Positions 29,401 to 35,480 of a stretch of DNA of 64,000 bases are shown piece by piece (within the stretch, counting starts at the first letter, position 1; each line of letters begins with the position of its first letter). Made by a program: the position numbers and the translations under genes. The notes below the pieces were generated by a model. It made no database searches. It saw only the letters and a program-made list of their open reading frames with translations, and was not told the origin of the DNA. Where the stretch lies: assembly GCA_027922465.2 (NCBI GenBank), contig BQMF02000099.1:434001-498000 (forward strand), given 5' to 3'. The DNA is from Turritopsis dohrnii. Its lineage: Eukaryota > Cnidaria > Hydrozoa > Anthoathecata > Oceaniidae.

Positions 29401-32017
29401 TAGTGTTTGAACTGAATTCTGCCAGAATCTGACCAAATACTTAACTTTCACAAAAAAGACACATTTCCTATACAAGGTTGGAATTATTCAACAACTATAC
29501 TGTATAGCAAAGAAGCATTGTAAGACATGGAGCAACAATAATTCAATGGAAGAATAGATAATCTAGAACCGTCTACATACTCTGTTACATGGATAAAATT
29601 AAAAGTGCAGGACACCAGATATAAAACTTAAATTTCTATATGCTTGAGCACCTGGTTGCTGGTTTGATTTTTATTAATCTGGCAAAATCAAAGAACAACC
29701 AGACTTTACATGTGTTTTGTCAGTCTAAAATATTTTGTTGCATTCACAACATTTCAGAGAAAGGATTTATCCATAGTGGATTGAACAAATGTTATTGTAG
29801 AAACAAAGAACTTCAGGTGTACAAAACTGTGGTAACTCAGCAAGTGGCACAATCTATACTTTTCTTCCAAATGCCAGGGGCATCTGAGTTGCATCATATG
29901 ATACAGTGGCAGAAATGTTTTCATTACTGTTTGTGGAATAGAGTTATAAATTATATTGCTGTAATGACTTCTTCACATAATGTTCTTTGCTTCCATCTTA
30001 TTGTTGGGTAGAGAAGATAGAGCTCAATTCTGACTAGCATAATAAAAATAGTCAGTTAAATTCAACATCTCATTAAATACATCTTGATGTTCGATAACCA
30101 ATCAATAATGTGTTAAACACATTCAGTAAGTTAAAGTGTTCAAAAATGAAGTACAGAATGTTTGGAAGATTTGGTTTGTAAATTTTGAGTATTGAGAGAA
30201 TCTTTGTATCAGCTGAGAGTATTCACATTGCCTTGGTTTCCCAATAAAGTGAAATAATTTCTATTTTCACACAAGAATGAGATATTTCCAAAAATAAATG
30301 AATAGATTAATAATAATAAATACAGATATTACCTAAAGAAGACCCTGTACCAGTGTCAGTGTACTGGTTATGTAACAATGAATCTGTTTCATTCACTTCA
30401 TTGTCGTCATGTTTCCTTGGCAAGTGTTGGTTTTCTTAAAAAGAAAAAACAAAACTTAAGCAAAGGATCAAAATGAAATAAACAAAATATACGATACAAA
30501 CAAAATAAAATGAAATGGTGTACCTTTTACCGACATTTGAGAGCTATAAAAAAGAAAAAAATCATATCATTTCACAGAAATTATGGTACAAAACACTTGA
30601 TTTAGTTTTGAGAAGACAATTTTCGCACGAAAATTTACTATATAACTTCTTTGTCAAATTATTTCTTAACTTCAGATCATTCCATTTCTTACTAAGAACT
30701 AACCTGTAACAGTGCTTGACGTGGTAAGTTTTGATGAAATCTAAGATCACTTTTAAAGCATTTTTTTCATTCTGATTCAGTCCCTCCATTTTGTTAGGAA
30801 AGTTCAACAGAACTACATAAATCCCTTGTGTGTTTTTTTTCAATGCTTTAATGATCGTTGATTTAAACTTTTTTTCTAATGGTCGTGCTGCTTCAGCAAT
30901 TGCTAATAAAGGCACTTTACATATTTTTTTGTATTCTAATGTATTTTCCTCCAAAATGTAGTTCAATTCCAATTCGTTATTAATACAATGCCAATCCAAG
31001 GCAATGAAAAAGGTCACAGGTGGAGTTGAACATCCAAAACAACTGACTGAATGATTTTCACAATTTTCGAATTTACAGAAATTCTTAAAGTGAAGGTTGT
31101 AGTTAGCATACGAACTCATCATGCTCCTAATATTTTCCTCTAATTCAACATTAATAGTTTTCATGAAGTCATCCCAGTCAACACTTTCATCATATTGCAT
31201 TTCTTTAAACTTCGGCATGACTGGCTTGCAACAACAACAACAAATAAACCGTGACAGAAAATATCCACTTTGGCTGAACAAACCATAAACACAACAATCG
31301 GAAGTTATGTCATATTTAGAATGATAGGCACTTCTATATTTGTCGGTGAATTTAATGGGTACATAAAACTTCTTCCAAACAGATATTATGTAGGCAATGA
31401 TAGCAGCAACAATGCCACCCAACGTGCTTGCAATGACCTTGACAACTATATCATTTGCACTTGATGCTACAAAATCAAACAAGAAGCAACATAACGGTAG
31501 TAAATCCAGATTAATAATACAAAAAACCCTGGTGTATGGTCTCTTATTTTTGCAAGGCTGAAATTATGACTAAATAAGATATAGAGTTTTTTGTTTTTCA
31601 GATAAAATTAAATCATTTTTATTAAAGGAAGGGTGATTAACATGATGCAAGCACAAAACACTTATGGTGGTTCATAGTCCTTTTCAATAACCTTTTCTTG
31701 CTTTTTGTAAAAAAAAAACAAAAAAAAACTACAAATCTCAGTTCTAAAGTTCTAAAGTACCCAGGCAACAAGCCATTGGCATTTATATCTGTTAAAAGAA
31801 TCCAAAGGCACTGCGGTACCATAAATATAAAACGAGTAATACATAATATCATGTTAAAACTACACCTACTTTTTTCTTGATTGCTTGTTGGGGTATTTGA
31901 ATTAACAACACCATCTGAATTATCTGTTTGTTGGGATGGTAAGGGTTTAGGTTGTACAATCTTCACCAAGCAAAAGGTGAAAACAAAGTAAAAAATAACA
32001 GAACTCAAGTTTGCCAT
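5420..32017 (-). CDS. predicted membrane-anchored SF1 helicase-like protein with FN3 domain (nine-exon model, 3' end not found)
   Basis: I joined nine minus-strand exons: 32017-31870, 31466-30704, 30543-30524, 30434-30333, 29331-29296, 27046-27002, 8557-6052, 5800-5534 and 5448-5420. Each has an AG acceptor and GT donor, and phases match at every junction (1, 2, 1, 1, 1, 1, 2, 2), leaving an open frame of about 1,300 codons. The product would carry a signal peptide, a short ectodomain, one transmembrane helix, an unknown cytosolic domain, an acidic linker of cassette exons, a degenerate nuclease-like region, a UvrD-type helicase module and an FN3 domain. I do not recognise a named gene. The weakest link is the 18.4-kb intron between 27002 and 8557, since phase 1 matching alone could be chance; two adjacent genes are the alternative. 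The terminal exon and stop are not identified. Confidence 0.55.
5534..5800 (-). CDS. fibronectin type III exon
   Basis: This 267-nt exon starts after TTCTTTTAG and ends at GAG|GTACAT. It encodes an almost complete FN3 fold. It opens with a proline-rich start (GPPEPVVDV), has VEFSW with the conserved tryptophan and ends with YKLTLYAVHGFNG, which holds the conserved tyrosine and the F-G turn. It joins in frame (phase 2) to the upstream 2.5-kb exon, whose own open frame would otherwise stop one codon past the donor. FN3 domains are protein-protein interaction modules. Here it would follow the helicase-like module at the C-terminal side. Confidence 0.75.
5863..6022. mobile_element. TA-flanked MITE (Tc1/mariner or pogo-like) in an intron
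   Basis: A 160-bp element with imperfect terminal inverted repeats of about 24 bp (CAATGAAACCTCTAATAG at the left, complement CAAGCAGCCTCTTATAG at the right), both followed inward by a GCGACCAC or GTGACCAC block, and flanked by TA on both sides. The motif GGTCGTT/GGTCGCT recurs inside. It sits in the intron between the helicase-like exon and the FN3 exon. Confidence 0.75.
6052..8557 (-). CDS. SF1 (UvrD-like) helicase/NTPase exon with degenerate nuclease-like N-terminus
   Basis: One 2,506-nt exon, about 835 residues, entered after GTCATTTTAG and left at AAA|GTAGGT. Around residue 295 is a Walker A motif (VVGGYGSGKT). Around residue 405 is Walker B (FHLFVDEVDSE). Then comes a CSMRVTKQVF block like SF1 motif IV. 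Near residue 707 is NYTGSRGLQFPLVIVI, resembling motif V (GLEFPVVIV), and near 735 is EMVSRCTDHLVIIV, resembling motif VI. A Ser/Asp/Glu-rich insertion of about 55 residues (coded at 6865-7020) separates the two RecA-like halves. The first 250 residues contain a beta-rich DKQIILCSSTYLCIVHY stretch reminiscent of NERD/PD-(D/E)XK folds, but with no clear catalytic E-x-K, so this is speculative. The Walker motifs look intact, so ATP binding is plausible; the substrate is unknown. The stop near 6048 is read as intronic. Confidence 0.85.
8558..10790. other. intron sequence, no gene seen
   Basis: AT-rich DNA with no convincing coding frame on either strand. A short direct repeat (about 37 bp, at 8776-8812 and 8880-8918, containing TCTTATGAAATGCTGGACAA) is present. 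By the gene model this is the 3' part of the 18.4-kb intron. Confidence 0.5.
10800..12330 (+). pseudogene. Penelope-like element relic (RT plus GIY-YIG endonuclease)
   Basis: Frames shift often, but ordered pieces are clear. KTTVVLDK lies near 10955, a FYGLPKLHK-type motif near 11150-11180, then MVSIDVTSLYTNVPI at about 11285-11330, which is diagnostic of Penelope RT. GGPTSSVVAEIYMQ is near 11500-11540 and FVDDVFLIIKRTH near 11600. The C-terminal part has VYEIS.KDCNAV near 12138-12175, then DH.ID.EN...ARKVKE at 12230-12310, matching the GIY-YIG nuclease of this class. Several stops make it inactive. The small minus-strand open frame at 10461-10748 was not used. Confidence 0.8.
12400..12665. 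repeat. AT-rich tandem repeat (TATTTATATT-type)
   Basis: Runs of TATTTATATTTA-like units at about 12410-12515 and again at 12606-12665, split by a roughly 90-bp segment containing a degraded hammerhead-like motif (minus strand GTC-GAAA-TATTG near 12580-12600). It lies just after the Penelope-like relic and may be part of its 3' end. Confidence 0.7.
13108..13266. repeat. minisatellite, about five 27-30-bp units
   Basis: Five imperfect units with the core CTGTGCYTTG...GGCACC or AAGCACC lie head to tail. Several can fold as small hairpins (GTGCC...GGCAC). It lies about 270 bp before the Helentron coding region and may be part of that element's 5' end. The open frames here are by-products of the repeat. 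Confidence 0.6.
13532..14877 (+). pseudogene. Helentron N-terminal region: C76-like protease, basic repeats, DUF6570-like
   Basis: Two overlapping frames (13532-13765 and 13765-14877) form one protein with a single frameshift at 13765. The N-terminal part has the GRFHQGD...GRQCSCCALIS signature, with a Q..C pair suggesting a papain-like cysteine protease (C76/OTU-like). FLFDSHSKD near 13960-13985 could carry the Asp/His pair. A repeated basic linker follows, then C-x2-C pairs (CVVCNRSLYC, CVTCDHHLFKGAVP) typical of the domain preceding the Helitron Rep region. In full elements the protease may process the polyprotein; this role is inferred. The frame then loses the expected downstream domains. 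Confidence 0.7.
14218..14440 (+). repeat. 39-bp tandem repeat coding a 13-residue basic unit
   Basis: About six in-frame copies of a 39-bp unit coding KCRERNASDSAKA-like peptides, differing by a few bases each. Two sub-types alternate (SSKA and SAKA), suggesting pairwise duplication. It forms a charged, probably disordered linker in the Helentron protein. Confidence 0.85.
14772..15221 (+). pseudogene. EEP endonuclease domain, Helentron C-terminus
   Basis: The frame has VVVGDFNLDVNSQ near 14998-15036, SGSLIDHAYI near 15090-15118 and TDHDAIRVSF near 15177-15212. These are the Asp/Asn, aspartate and histidine motifs of the endonuclease/exonuclease/phosphatase fold. The N-terminal catalytic Glu region is missing. 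The surroundings link it to the Helentron rather than to a LINE: no reverse transcriptase follows and it is fused to a Helitron N-terminus. Helentrons of several animals carry such a domain at the end of the protein. Confidence 0.65.
15270..17090. other. intron sequence, no gene seen
   Basis: AT-rich DNA with scattered short open frames and no recognisable domain or splice-bounded exon. Nothing further was supported. Confidence 0.5.
17840..18360 (+). pseudogene. LINE endonuclease region, chimeric
   Basis: Pieces of an apurinic-like endonuclease are readable: FDVPGYLPINRKDSS near 17960-18005, LGIYVRDCLPVSRQ near 18025-18065, and HDPPINRKLYLYHRDGWDSF at about 18270-18330. Between them, 18162-18250 is a near-copy of 20236-20320, the C-terminal HKNF.SSSFFPRTARLWNSL segment of the same LINE's reverse transcriptase. 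This replaces the middle of the endonuclease, so the enzyme cannot be whole. Confidence 0.7.
18580..20378 (+). pseudogene. LINE reverse transcriptase with YADN in place of YADD
   Basis: Consecutive frames (18580-18834, 18782-19063, 19020-19661, 19677-20378) give one RT with about three frameshifts and one stop (TAA near 19659). Motifs include SSKATGPHEIPV, LLSIISKIIESLIN, QYGFRSSNSTADVL, ALDICKAFDTV and SGVPQSSVFGPTLFLIFIND. The palm motif C reads AIYADNTTLY, so the second catalytic aspartate is Asn. The C-terminus RTARLWNSLPNSCFPAEYD is the usual end of this LINE group. The polymerase is expected to be dead. Confidence 0.85.
20522..20560 (+). ncRNA. hammerhead-ribozyme-like motif
   Basis: ATGCA, then CTGATGA, one extra T, a 4-bp stem GATG/CATC with loop TAA, then GAAA, then AGCATC and TGCAT. 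The outer ATGCA and TGCAT pair as helix I around a possible cleavage site after ATC. Helix III would be minimal. The extra T before helix II is non-canonical. It lies just after the A-rich tail of the LINE at 17.1-20.5 kb. Confidence 0.45.
20561..21730. other. intron sequence, no gene seen
   Basis: AT-rich, no coding potential recognised. The phrase TTTCAGTACGG and related forms recur near 21060-21200 without clear repeat borders. Confidence 0.45.
21740..21890 (-). repeat. tRNA-derived SINE (family C)
   Basis: On the minus strand an A-box-like TAACGGTAGCATG (21861-21873) precedes a B-box-like GGGTTCTAATCC (21825-21836) at normal tRNA spacing, followed by a tRNA-unrelated body. It lacks a full cloverleaf, so it is a SINE and not a tRNA gene. 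Confidence 0.6.
22651..23838. mobile_element. candidate DNA transposon with CAGGCTTTTCA ends
   Basis: The two ends are inverted (CAGGCTTTTCA at left, TGAAAAGCCTG at right) and flanked by the 5-bp direct repeat TATTT, which is weak because it is AT-rich. Near both ends are CTCTCG/CGAGAG motifs (GATCGCTCTCG, AATCGCTCTCG, GACGAGAG), a usual sign of transposase-binding subterminal repeats. Inside, about 23160-23296 encodes an acidic Ser/Asp/Glu-rich C-terminus ending in a stop. No transposase core was recognised, so the family is unknown. Confidence 0.4.
23159..23296 (+). pseudogene. acidic serine-rich ORF end
   Basis: Reads PNDLPVPVYVEPTEESSDSE and then a Ser/Asp-rich tail that ends SSDTED before TAG. 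A pyrimidine-rich tract with CTTCCAG lies just upstream, so it may be a last exon. Function unknown. It lies inside the candidate transposon at 22651-23838 and could be its own or a captured gene fragment. Confidence 0.35.
24186..24428 (-). pseudogene. LINE reverse transcriptase fragment (thumb region)
   Basis: Minus strand reads NTAKTEYIVFKHQNRNVDF, IKYVGIYIDENLNWSRHVNE and LRRANGYQSKIRHF. This is the conserved stretch after the palm of many non-LTR retrotransposons (T.Y.VF, KYLGV.ID..L.W..H). Only about 240 bp remain. It abuts a Gypsy fragment in the other orientation at about 24430. Confidence 0.7.
24430..25290 (+). pseudogene. Ty3/Gypsy integrase C-terminal fragment
   Basis: An open frame from about 24430 holds the last part of the integrase core (RNTPDPDCNILPAEIVFGRP). 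The GPY/F-type domain follows (GDRCYIQNQNGPYPKRWDRS, GTVIEVHDHDSYSLKVDGTG, RRNKRFLRHF). A frameshift near 25110-25170 leads to a proline-rich tail ending in ARYEPETGKWI and a stop at about 25288. The protein parallels the one at 62348-64000 in length and motif order, so both belong to one Gypsy clade. It is truncated at its 5' side by the LINE fragment. Confidence 0.85.
25291..26170. other. intron sequence, no gene seen
   Basis: Probable 3' remainder of the Gypsy fragment, then AT-rich DNA with a short (TA)n at 25750-25768. No coding region was supported. Confidence 0.4.
26170..27130. repeat. duplicated intron segments around the cassette exons
   Basis: 26172-26345 matches 29630-29800, 26765-26850 matches 29818-29900, and 26940-27130 matches 29270-29400 and 90-290. 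The pieces are diverged but colinear over hundreds of bases. The last group contains the cassette exons. It appears that an intron-exon unit was duplicated more than once and then broken up by the piggyBac insertion and deletions. Confidence 0.55.
27002..27046 (-). CDS. acidic cassette exon (45 nt, phase 1-1)
   Basis: Acceptor TTTTTAG, donor CTAG|GTATGA. Enters and leaves in phase 1, so it can be skipped without shifting frame. Codes DGDGDITDGSDKHKL plus split glycines. Closely similar to the relic at 115-159 and related to the exon at 29296-29331. It lengthens the charged linker before the helicase-like module. Confidence 0.5.
27277..29151 (+). mobile_element. piggyBac-type transposon with TTAA duplications
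   Basis: The ends are CCTTTTGGTTACC and GGTAACCAAAAGG, each bordered by TTAA (27273-27276 and 29152-29155), the hallmark of piggyBac. Just inside the left end, a palindromic unit (ATCACGTAGATCTACGGAT) occurs twice. ATGGTCGGTA occurs twice inside the right end. The 1,875-bp element carries a shortened transposase. It sits in the intron between two cassette exons of the long minus-strand gene. Confidence 0.95.
27523..28429 (+). pseudogene. piggyBac transposase, core-deleted
   Basis: The N-terminal 40 residues (27523-27645, acidic, SSESDDDSS) and the C-terminal half (27719-28429) remain. The latter has KPDVILDYNKSMGGVDTLSR and YRKLAELFIDVSIYNSFCIW, which hold the last conserved Asp region of the DDE_Tnp_1_7 family, and ends with a Cys-rich zinc-binding domain (CVRCSAM...CRDCRVGLCLQPCF). 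The middle part with the first two catalytic aspartates is deleted, and a frame change joins the parts near 27720. It cannot be an active transposase, but the ends could be mobilised by another copy. Confidence 0.9.
29296..29331 (-). CDS. acidic cassette exon (36 nt, phase 1-1)
   Basis: Acceptor GATTCTTAG, donor TTTAG|GTTTGA. Codes NETVDSDKYNL between split glycines. Same length class, phase and character as the exon at 27002-27046, and its flanks are related. In-frame skipping is possible. Confidence 0.5.
   Translation of the reverse strand, partial: VTKQLTVTSII
29630..29960. repeat. second copy of duplicated intron segment
   Basis: Pairs with 26172-26345 and 26765-26850. The open frame at 29640-30011 is a chance frame inside this repeat, since the matching copy does not preserve it. 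Confidence 0.5.
30333..30434 (-). CDS. acidic/polar linker exon
   Basis: 102 nt, phase 1 in and out, acceptor TTTTTAAG, donor TTTAG|GTAATA. Codes NQHLPRKHDDNEVNETDSLL and then HNQYTDTGTGSSL. No domain recognised; it looks like a flexible linker after the cytosolic domain. The next exons in the model continue this acidic character. Confidence 0.55.
30524..30543 (-). CDS. 20-nt microexon
   Basis: Bounded by TTTTTATAG and AAAAG|GTACAC. It takes the frame from phase 2 to phase 1 and reads SSQMSVK with its split codon. Its very small size means the call depends on the splice signals and on the fact that it links exons 2 and 4 without a stop. Confidence 0.45.
30704..31466 (-). CDS. transmembrane and unknown cytosolic-domain exon
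   Basis: 763 nt, acceptor GATTTTGTAG, strong donor TACAG|GTTAGT. Begins SSANDIVVKV, then a hydrophobic helix (ASTLGGIVAAIIAYIISVW, about 19 residues) followed by lysines, which suggests the N-terminus is outside and the rest inside. About 225 cytosolic residues follow, with an unusual CCCCCKP cluster near 31220-31245. Further Cys/His residues (CKFENCENHSVSCFGC) are at about 31035-31075, and a hydrophobic-strand region GIYVVLLNFPNK is near 30790-30825. I do not recognise the fold. Open reading past the donor to 30562 is taken as intronic. Confidence 0.7.
31870..32017 (-). CDS. first coding exon: signal peptide and short ectodomain
   Basis: ATG at 32017. MANLSSVIFYFVFTFCLVKI is a typical signal peptide with a cleavage region before QPKPLPSQQ. 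About 28 polar, Ser/Thr/Asn-rich residues follow, up to the donor AAAAAA|GTAGGT (phase 1). No other in-frame upstream ATG was considered. The putative promoter region (32018-32290) is short because a Copia relic begins there. Confidence 0.65.
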
Positions 32018-32369
32018 TGTTTATCAGTAACCAGCCTAAACAATAGAAAGTAAACTGATCCAAAATCTAGCTTAATAGTATGTGCACTTGACATATCTCA
32101 ATGCTGTCTTGATAAATCAAGGAGAGATTTGTTAGTGTGAATGTTAATTCCAAACAATGTCTTTCTTTTATGACTTTTGGTTTATTGCTTATCGTATCTT
32201 AATTAGGGTGGATCCTACTTAATTGAAAGGTATAAGCTCATTATTAGAAGGCATTCTCTTTTTTCATAAATTATGTATTTAGTATTGTGTTAAAGGGGAC
32301 TTTATATTGGGGCAGAAACGTCCACGCCAGACAATGCACTTCTACGTTCTGAAATTACATTTTGCGCTG

Positions 32370-35300
32370 TTCTCGACTGTGCTTGTTCAAGCACTGTATG
32401 TGGTGAACGATTCAACAGAGATTTTTGGGAAAATTGTCCCTCTAAATCACACATCATCAGAACACTATTTTGTTTCAATTGCTAAGGAGCTAGATGTGTC
32501 TAAGGTGTTTGCAGTCAAAATTGAAGAACTAGAAGATTGTGATCGCTACAAAGCTTTGCTAAAGCTGCACAGGCAATTCACACATCCATCAATGTCAAAG
32601 CTTGTCTCTCTGCTTAAAGATTCCAACAGTTGGTCGGACGAATTCCAAATCCACCAATGCTGTGAGCCTTGCAAGATGTACCCAGCAACACCACCCAGAC
32701 CAGCAGCTGCTTTGCCATTAGCCACTCGATTCAATGATAAAGTCGCACTTGATTTGAAGAAATAGGGTAACAAATGGATTCTTCACATGATTGATATGCG
32801 GTTGCGTCTCACAGTCTCGAAATTTATCACCAGGAAGAAACCAACTGAAGTTATCGACAACATCATGCTACATTGGGTTGGTGCAGGATATGGCATCATG
32901 TCCAGTGTTTTAACTGACAATGGTGGGGAATTCAGCGCTGATGAAATCAGGGAAGTTGCAAGCGTCCTCAATGTTGAAACCATAATAACAGCTGCAGAAA
33001 GTCCATTTCAGAATGGTTTGTGAAAGGAACCATGCGATCACCAATATGATGCTTCTCAAATTGAAAGAGCAATGTCTACGCACACCGATTCATATTTTTC
33101 TCACCTCGGCAAACACATCACGAAATAGTTTGCAAATGTGGCATGGATTCAACAGTTACCAACTCGTTTTTGGGAAGAACCCGAACATTCCAAATGTCAT
33201 GACGGACAACGTTGCTGCACTGCAAGGTACAACATCTGATACACTAGCTACCCACCTCAATTCTCTTCACTTTGCACGATAGGCATTCATTGAGTCCAAA
33301 TCAAGTGAACGAATACGGCGAGGTCTGTATAGCAAGATACGTATTTCAAAGCAAGTCTTCAATCATGGAGATCGAGGTCAGAAGAGATGGCTTGGTCCAG
33401 CAAAGGTGGTATTCCAAGATGGAAAAGTATTGTTAATTCGACACGGAGGGATTATGGCTCGAGTCTCTCCAAACTGAATGCTACAAGCTCACGGGGAGAA
33501 GAATTTGAGCAGCCTATGCAGACACCCATCAGCCATACACCATTGTCTAAAGTTTTGTCAGGCCCTACAAAGCCATGCATTGGTCGTCCAGGATAACAAC
33601 ACTGATAGTGACGCAACTCATTCTGGTGGTACCGATCCATCAACCACTGAAGCCTCAGCAGTGCTACCAACAGGTCCATCTCGCACTACAACATCATTAT
33701 CTGCAGTTGATTCGGGGAATTCTGCATTGTCCTCTACAAAAGTATCAGTATCAACCAGAAAATCACAATCTAGAGAAATATCAGCATTGCTCAGAAAGTC
33801 AACACCTACGCAATCAACAGCTTTAACAACAGAGCAACAATCGTTCCCAAAGAAAGGCGAAGTCATCTCCATTAAGGAATCATCATCATGGGAGTCGGCA
33901 AAAGTGATTGGTCGTGTTGGTAAAGCAACAGGAAAGAACAAAAGTTAGTTCAACCTCAAATAAAACGACAAGACAACAGCTGCCATTGTTCTCTATAGCT
34001 GTGAATGAAAGCAGCAGTCCGAGCCGCCTGAAGAGGTCAATATTGTCATCGTTCCAAAAAGTCAACAAAACACACCTGAATGCGAGTAAGCTAAACAGGA
34101 AGAGATTAAAAAGCTTGAACAATTCAACACGTTATCAGAAGTCAAAGATGAAGGACAGTTTAGAATATCGACGACATACTTTGGGAAAAGAATGGTGTAC
34201 GTACACGTCTTGTAGCTAGGGGCTATGAGGAATCGTTCAAAGATCGAACGGATTCACTTACAGTCACAAAGAATGTCCTGCGAACGTTTTTGGCAGTATC
34301 AGCAAACACAAACTGGAATATGAAAACAACCGACATCAAGTCTGCATTTTTACAAGGCAAGCCATTATCAGGAGACCTTTATGTTCCACCACCTAAAGAA
34401 GCAAATGCAAAGGGAAAGCTCTAGAAGCTGATGAAGTGTCTTTAGGGATTAAATGATGCAGCTCGACAATTCTACACAATCGTCGCTGATGAGCTAGCAG
34501 AGAGAGGATGTACACAATCAATCCTGGACCCAGCAGTATTCTTCTACCTTGTCAACAGCTCACTTCAAGGTTTCATCATATGTCACGTTGACGATTTTCT
34601 TCATGCTGGGAACGATAAATTCCAGCAAGACATTATCAACCAACTTTACAAAAGATTTCTTGCTGGAAGATGTGAACAGGAAACATTCAACTACGTCGGA
34701 TTCCATCTGGATCTATCTTCCAACAGCATCATCATCTCACAACATGCTTATATTGCCAGCTAACCTGAGATTCAAATGTCACAAGAGCGAATATCCCAGA
34801 AGTGTGACAAACTGACCCCGGAAGAGACAACAACCTTCAGGACATTGATTGGCAAACTGAATTGGGCTGTTCAGGGATCGAGACTGGACTTTTGCATTCA
34901 ACGTTGTTCATGTCAGCACAAAATTCCACAACAGTACTGTGAATGATCTTTTGCAACTTCTGGGCACATCGTTTTTCTTGTTGGAGAAAATCTTCAATCT
35001 GCACCACTTTCCTGGTGTTCCAACAGAATCAAGCGTGTTGTACATTCAACCTGGCAGCAGAAGCTTTAAGTCTACAACAGGCACTTGAAGATGGTCTCTA
35101 TCATCAATCGATTCTCCAAGAGCTTCATCACTGTGTCCACAAAGTCAAAGCATGGAGGTATAAAACAGAAGGAGAACGAACTCAAAATCTGCTATTGTAC
35201 TATCCGTGATGCGCTGCATTGTTTAAGTCCTCAGTGTGTAATAACATATAATTGCTATCATCTTGCATAATTTTTATAATTTTGGCGTTCTCCTTCTGTT

Positions 35301-35440
35301 TTATACCTCCATGGTCAAAGCATACACTGACAGCCAGAGCCTCTTTGAGGCCATCAACTCAACAAAGCTGGTTGACAACAAGCGGCTGCGTATTGACATT
35401 GGTGCCATCATACATTTTGATGGTTCATGTTTTTGATGAA
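32370..35440 (+). pseudogene. Copia pol: protease, integrase, RT, RNase H (broken)
   Basis: Protease: VLDCACSSTVCGE near 32372-32420. Then LHRQFTHPSMSKLVSLL (gag-pre-integrase) near 32560-32620. The integrase core has VLTDNGGEF at 32910-32935 and SPFQNGL..ERNHAI near 33000-33040, keeping the second Asp and the Glu. Reverse transcriptase: TTDIKSAFLQGK near 34330-34365 and ICHVDDFLHAG at 34579-34611, so the catalytic DD is intact. RNase H: YTDSQSLFEAINSTKL near 35320-35370. Stops or frameshifts occur at 32763, 33021, 33280 and near 34423, among others. The RT style resembles the GalEa lineage found in marine animals; that label is from memory of motif style. Confidence 0.85.
35151..35313. mobile_element. 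163-bp MITE with 28-bp perfect TIRs
   Basis: Perfect terminal inverted repeats starting CATGGAGGTATAAAACAG, flanked by the 7-bp direct repeat GTCAAAG (35144-35150, 35314-35320). It interrupts the Copia RNase H frame; removing it with one repeat restores the frame. CA...TG ends and 7-8-bp duplications resemble P-type elements, but the family is not proven. Confidence 0.85.
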
Positions 35441-35480
35441 CGTTTCAAAACACTTTAACAATGAATGTTTCGAATGCTCA

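Larger units (their letters stand above)
32290..35480 (+). mobile_element. Ty1/Copia (GalEa-like) retrotransposon relic
   Basis: Coding remains run protease, integrase, reverse transcriptase, RNase H in the Copia order. LTRs were not recognised and the 5' end is cut in the protease region about 270 bp from the start codon of the minus-strand gene. A MITE is inserted in the RNase H part (35151-35313). Confidence 0.85.

Noticed and set aside
29640..30011. 123-residue plus-strand ORF
   Set aside because: Lies in a duplicated intron segment whose other copy (26172-26850) does not keep the frame.
30704..31466. TIR or caspase-like domain in the cytosolic part
   Set aside because: Hydrophobic strands and Cys/His residues are suggestive, but no TIR box or caspase QACxG motif is present.
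32307..32420. Start of a host gene at the MGQKRP frame
   Set aside because: A different frame over the same bases reads the Copia protease motif, and the rest is Copia pol.
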